64,000 nt of DNA from the NCBI RefSeq assembly GCF_029168945.1, contig NC_083608.1, forward strand, positions 17,812,136-17,876,135, read 5' to 3'. The stretch comes from Cannabis sativa. Its lineage: Eukaryota; Streptophyta; Magnoliopsida; Rosales; Cannabaceae. The position numbers and the translations under genes were made by a program. A model generated the notes under the pieces. It ran no database searches. It was given only the letters and a program-made list of their open reading frames with translations, and was not told the origin of the DNA. Shown here piece by piece: positions 60,125 to 64,000 of this stretch. The first letter of the stretch is position 1; each line of letters opens with the position of its first letter.

Positions 60125-63100
60125 TCACCTTTGCGGGAAGTCAACAGAAGTGTTTGGAACGTTGGTGATTCCTGATGGCGGGGTTTCGGGTCTTGGGGTA
60201 CTTACATCAGGCATTACAAAGTCTGGATGGAGGATATCTGGCCCATCCCAGTTGACAACAGCTGTAGTTGTAGTTAAGGAATCAAGTGCCCATACAGTGA
60301 AAAAGGAAAAGGAAAGAGATAACATTGAAAGGAAAAAAAAATGCAGCAGCATTGTAAAAGAGGGATACAGTCTGTTTTCCACATATCTGTAATGCTAACT
60401 TCAGCATCAGATAAAAGCCAGTAGTCCGCGTCATTCTGAATTTAGCAACAATAGTCAGTCTTTCAGTCAAAATCTAAAAGTAAGTTACAACTATTTAAGC
60501 ATAAAAATTGTATATGCAAATATATATTTATATATTTGTATATCCAGATATGGTGTTAATTAAATTTATCTTCATACAACTCGCTCCAAACTTCAAATAG
60601 TAAGTCTCACACGTCAGATTTTAAAGGTGTTTTCATTGATGGTCTAACTATAAAAATTGCTTGTGCTGAGATCCGTGAAGATGTTTTAGATACCTGGATA
60701 TAGTGTTGTAAGCGTTCAAAATGTTTTGTTTTCTTCTTCGCTTACCACAAATAAAGATAAATCAGCATGGTTAGACTTACATCCACATCAGAAGGAACAA
60801 TCTTCATCATTCCCCCAGGAAACTCCTGTAAAGGATTAGTATCAGGGCACACTTGATGATCGTGTTGTGCCTGAGGTTCAATTTCCTTTACAGTGCTGCT
60901 CCCTACAGTTATCACTTCTGTTACTGTAGGTTCGCTAGATCCTGAACTAGAAGCAATAGGAAAGCTTGCAGGTGGCTCAGCACTATTCATGTCCTCAAAC
61001 TTCTCTTCAAATTGACTACAATTTAAGAAAGTAAATGTTCAAAGGATGGCATATGAAAAAAAAACTACCTTAAAAATAAACGAAAACCTGCAACAATTTA
61101 TCATGGCATTTAACAGATAATACAACAATTTACCATGGCATTTAACATATAATACAATGAATATGGGAAGAGAATGCATGATATGCTGTAAAGAAATTAT
61201 TTGAACATTTGAACAAAACAGACGAGGCAATATTACCTAACAAGGTAGACATCAATGGGACCCATAGTGCTTCTGAGAATTATTCTGTATCTCCTCTGTG
61301 CATAGTCAACAGCCTGGTATAAAGAGAAAGTAATCATCACGTTGAGGATCACAAATGAGAAAACATAGCACACAATGTGTAATAGTTACAGAAATTTTAC
61401 TCTTGTCAACTTACTTCATCAGGATCTGGAACTTCCAGGGTTGTTCCATGTGGAGCTTTAATTGCTATAAGGGTTTCATTCTGCCAAAACAAATAACATA
61501 CAGGAAGTTTAGCAGCATATCCAGAAAATCATGCAAGTGGAATAAATAATAAGTGCAATGCAAATAATAAGCTTACATGAAAACATGGTAATCCCTTGAT
61601 GTCTTCTTCAGTCACAAAAAGCCACCTAAGTAAAAGGAAGGAGTCAATGCCATGAAAGCAAATGTAAAAGTATTACGTATTAACCAACAATCAAACAAAC
61701 AAAAAAAAGCCTTACTTTTGGTTGTTCTCATCTTCGCTCAGGTCCCTCAGTCTCTCCTGCATCTCTCTGCACCAGTGTTGAAGTTTATTTGTTACCCAAC
61801 AGTTTCAAATTAAAAACATTACCTGTTTAAAACAGTCAATCAACCGCATAAACCTTATTCGATCATCTAATCCGCGCTCTTCCATGTTAAGGTTTTCAAC
61901 TTCTGCCTGCATAATAAAGCTATTGTATAAGCTGTGATACATTGAGTTTAATTGACTAAAGAAAATCAAGTCTAATTACCTGTAATAAGGAAATATCGCC
62001 ATCAACATCCCCTGGTCTTGATGCGTCAAGTCCCCTAATGAATCAATTAACTCCATTACTTTCCCAAGTCCAGTATTTACACGAAAAAAGCAACATCATA
62101 AACTATGTTATGAATTCTAAAATATTACTTCCAACGAATTCTGTTCTTTAGCTTCTTTTCAATAAGACCTATGCCTTCCAGGACATTGGTTATGTCATAT
62201 ATCCGTCTCTTTTGGACCTGGTAATTTCCAAAAAAATAAATAAATAAATAACTTTCAATCAGTGCAAAAGTGCACATATCCAGAATGAGAAACCATTACA
62301 TCCAAAGTTTCTGCTGCTTTATTTAGGTCTAGAATGCCATCTTCTGCATGCTTGATCAAATTGATAAACTTTTTTGTCAAAAGGCCTGCCAAAAATATAT
62401 TGTCATGGCAATGTCTTTTGTTAAAAGCTATACTATATCAAAAGAAAAAAAAAAAACTATACTATATCAACAACAGTCAAATGAAGTGTTACACTTCAGA
62501 ATTACCTAGAGAACTGTCATAGCGGCAGCTACCAGCTGGAGTTAGAGGAGAAGGGGAACCTGCATTTTACCAATAAATTCCAGTGAGATAATTTTTCAGA
62601 GGCTGAAATTTCCAAGTTTCTACTAAATGGACTACACTTTTGCAATAGCACATACCACCATGGAATTTACAGCACGAACGAAGAAATTCAACATAAAAAA
62701 GAGACCAGATGAGAAATGACAAATCTCCTCACCAGTATTTGACACAGGTGTCTGTGGTGCAGATCTATTGGCCTTTGCACCCTTTGACCTATTGTATGTT
62801 CTGCCTCCTTTAGCAGAAACTGGAGTTTGCATCGGACTGTTGTTAACAATATTAATATATCCAGGACTGCTAGCCCAATCCCTATGATCAACTTCGTTAT
62901 TCTGTAATGCATTCTTCCGCTTTAATAGCTAAACAACAATAAGCCATATAACCTCAATTCAGTAAAAAGGCAATCTACCAAACAAGAAATTACTTGTTAA
63001 ATGCACAATCATGCTGGACGACTCACCATTATAAAGAACAGTCAAGGCATAATACAAATTGCAATCATGAGGCTTAAGAATCAAATTCAAGAACACAGCA

Positions 63101-63915
63101 TGACAGCTACGTGAGACTAGTACTGGGTAAAAGATAACACACCAAGTGAGCAAGAGTTGGTGTGAAGAAATCTACCATCTTAGTGAATAACATGGTTAAT
63201 CAAATTTAAAGGTATATAAGTACACACATTTAATGATAACATATAGCAGTACACTGCTATGAATTAAAACACTGCCCACTTTTATAGTACTCTATAACAA
63301 CAACCCCAGTTTACGAAAGAGTCAAGTAGGACACCACCGCACCTTGTTGACTAAAAATTTAATGAATTAATTAGAAATGCAGTACTAATCTCTTCGTTCA
63401 TGATGCAAAAACTACATGAAAATGCACATGCCATCAAACAATATGCCTTAAAATCATAGGACATACTCCATTACCAAGCTCAACATTGATTCCCAACTCA
63501 ATGAAACCCTAAACACACAATGAGTTGAGATCCAAACACCTGAGCTCAACTATTTCAACATCAACATTCAGCACAATTGCCATCCAAACACCGAATAATT
63601 GCACTAAACTCCACCGAGCATTAAGCTTAATATCACAACAAAACACAAAATAGAATAAACAATAACAAAGATAAACGCATCAACAAGTAAAATCACTAGA
63701 CTAACAGGGGATCGGACAACAATGGCCTCAGGCTCTTGATCAGCAGCTCTGCGACCATCGCTGGAGAATCGATGATAATCATCAGGAGGAACAAAAGGCG
63801 GTTTCGTCGACGTAAAAGCTAAGTGCCTTCTCAACGGCGGCACGATCTGAGCACCACCTGAGGCAAGGGGCGGCGGATGAGCAGGACGATTGTGAGCTCG
63901 ACCGCCGCCGGACAT
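60125..63915 (-). CDS. E2F: E2F transcription factor (plant E2FA/E2FB type), 14 exons
   Basis: Predicted 474 residues from exons 63915-63706, 62928-62733, 62559-62506, 62385-62300, 62217-62129, 62034-61980, 61906-61854, 61766-61716, 61625-61577, 61480-61415, 61313-61237, 61015-60781, 60435-60369 and 60261-60125. All introns are GT-AG and all junctions keep frame. The N-terminus has [20 protein letters not shown], close to Arabidopsis E2FA. The winged-helix DNA-binding domain spans about 149-214 with [18 protein letters not shown]. The heptad/dimerisation region spans about 225-265, the marked box about 266-330 ([42 protein letters not shown]). The C-terminal [18 protein letters not shown] (409-426) is the retinoblastoma-related binding/activation segment. 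With DP partners E2F controls S-phase genes in the nucleus. Start MSGGG is preferred to an upstream Met at 63954. Confidence 0.93.
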
Positions 63916-64000
63916 GGAGAATTGTTCACCGACGAAGAAAATGAGCAAAGTCACCGATTGAGAGAGTGAGGAGAAGACGATCTGGTTCCAGAGAGAGAAG

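Noticed and set aside
61823..61853. Longer form of E2F exon 7 using CAG|GTAATG at 61823
   Set aside because: It would insert residues in the dimerisation helix and leave an intron of about 56-60 bases, short for plants. The 61854 donor gives the conserved spacing [11 protein letters not shown].

Overview
The window looks like nuclear DNA of a eudicot plant. Protein-coding genes are split by GT-AG introns, the intergenic DNA is AT-rich, and much of the sequence is LTR retrotransposons, solo LTRs, miniature elements and LINE relics. I cannot name the species. No bacterial-style operon, CRISPR array, rRNA or tRNA gene is visible. All coordinates, splice sites and repeat ends were read by eye.

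Layout. 1-7704: 5' part of a minus-strand LTR element with a 1.9-kb LTR and a largely non-coding, very AT-rich interior. It sits inside a plus-strand Ty1/copia relic (7705-12793), which is also split by a solo LTR (8956-10880, TSD TGTAG), a local forward/inverted/forward rearrangement, and a partial LTR. 12862-23895: miniature elements and two related ~2.3-kb solo LTRs, each with its own perfect 5-bp TSD. 25.8-28.3 kb: a LINE ORF2 relic interrupted by a Cassandra-like LTR carrying a 5S-rRNA-like segment. 30.8-31.4 kb: an OVATE family gene. 32757-33419: a complete 663-bp TRIM element. 35.2-38.9 kb: a 12-exon lipid-droplet-associated hydrolase gene. 40.4-41.3 kb: a Ty3/gypsy integrase relic. 43.8-45.9 kb: a 6-exon HVA22 gene, convergent with an unrecognised single-exon gene (46.2-46.7 kb). 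48.4-49.5 kb: a possible CACTA-like element. 49.7-58.1 kb: a fairly young chromovirus-type Ty3/gypsy element (TSD TAATG, LTRs about 97% identical) inserted in a minisatellite inside the LTR of an older gypsy-like element. 60.1-63.9 kb: a 14-exon E2F transcription factor gene on the minus strand.

The host genes (OFP, LDAH, HVA22, an unknown, E2F) have unrelated roles: transcriptional repression, lipid metabolism, ER/vesicle membrane shaping and cell-cycle transcription. They are neighbours by position rather than by pathway. No wholly new system is supported. The more unusual observations are a TRIM LTR with a U-snRNA-like USE plus TATA arrangement, the Cassandra-like LTR, repeat-rich 2.3-kb solo LTRs with 16-bp perfect palindromes, a GC-rich island in a very AT-rich LTR element, a fold-back rearrangement in copia DNA, and a GC-AG intron in the hydrolase gene.
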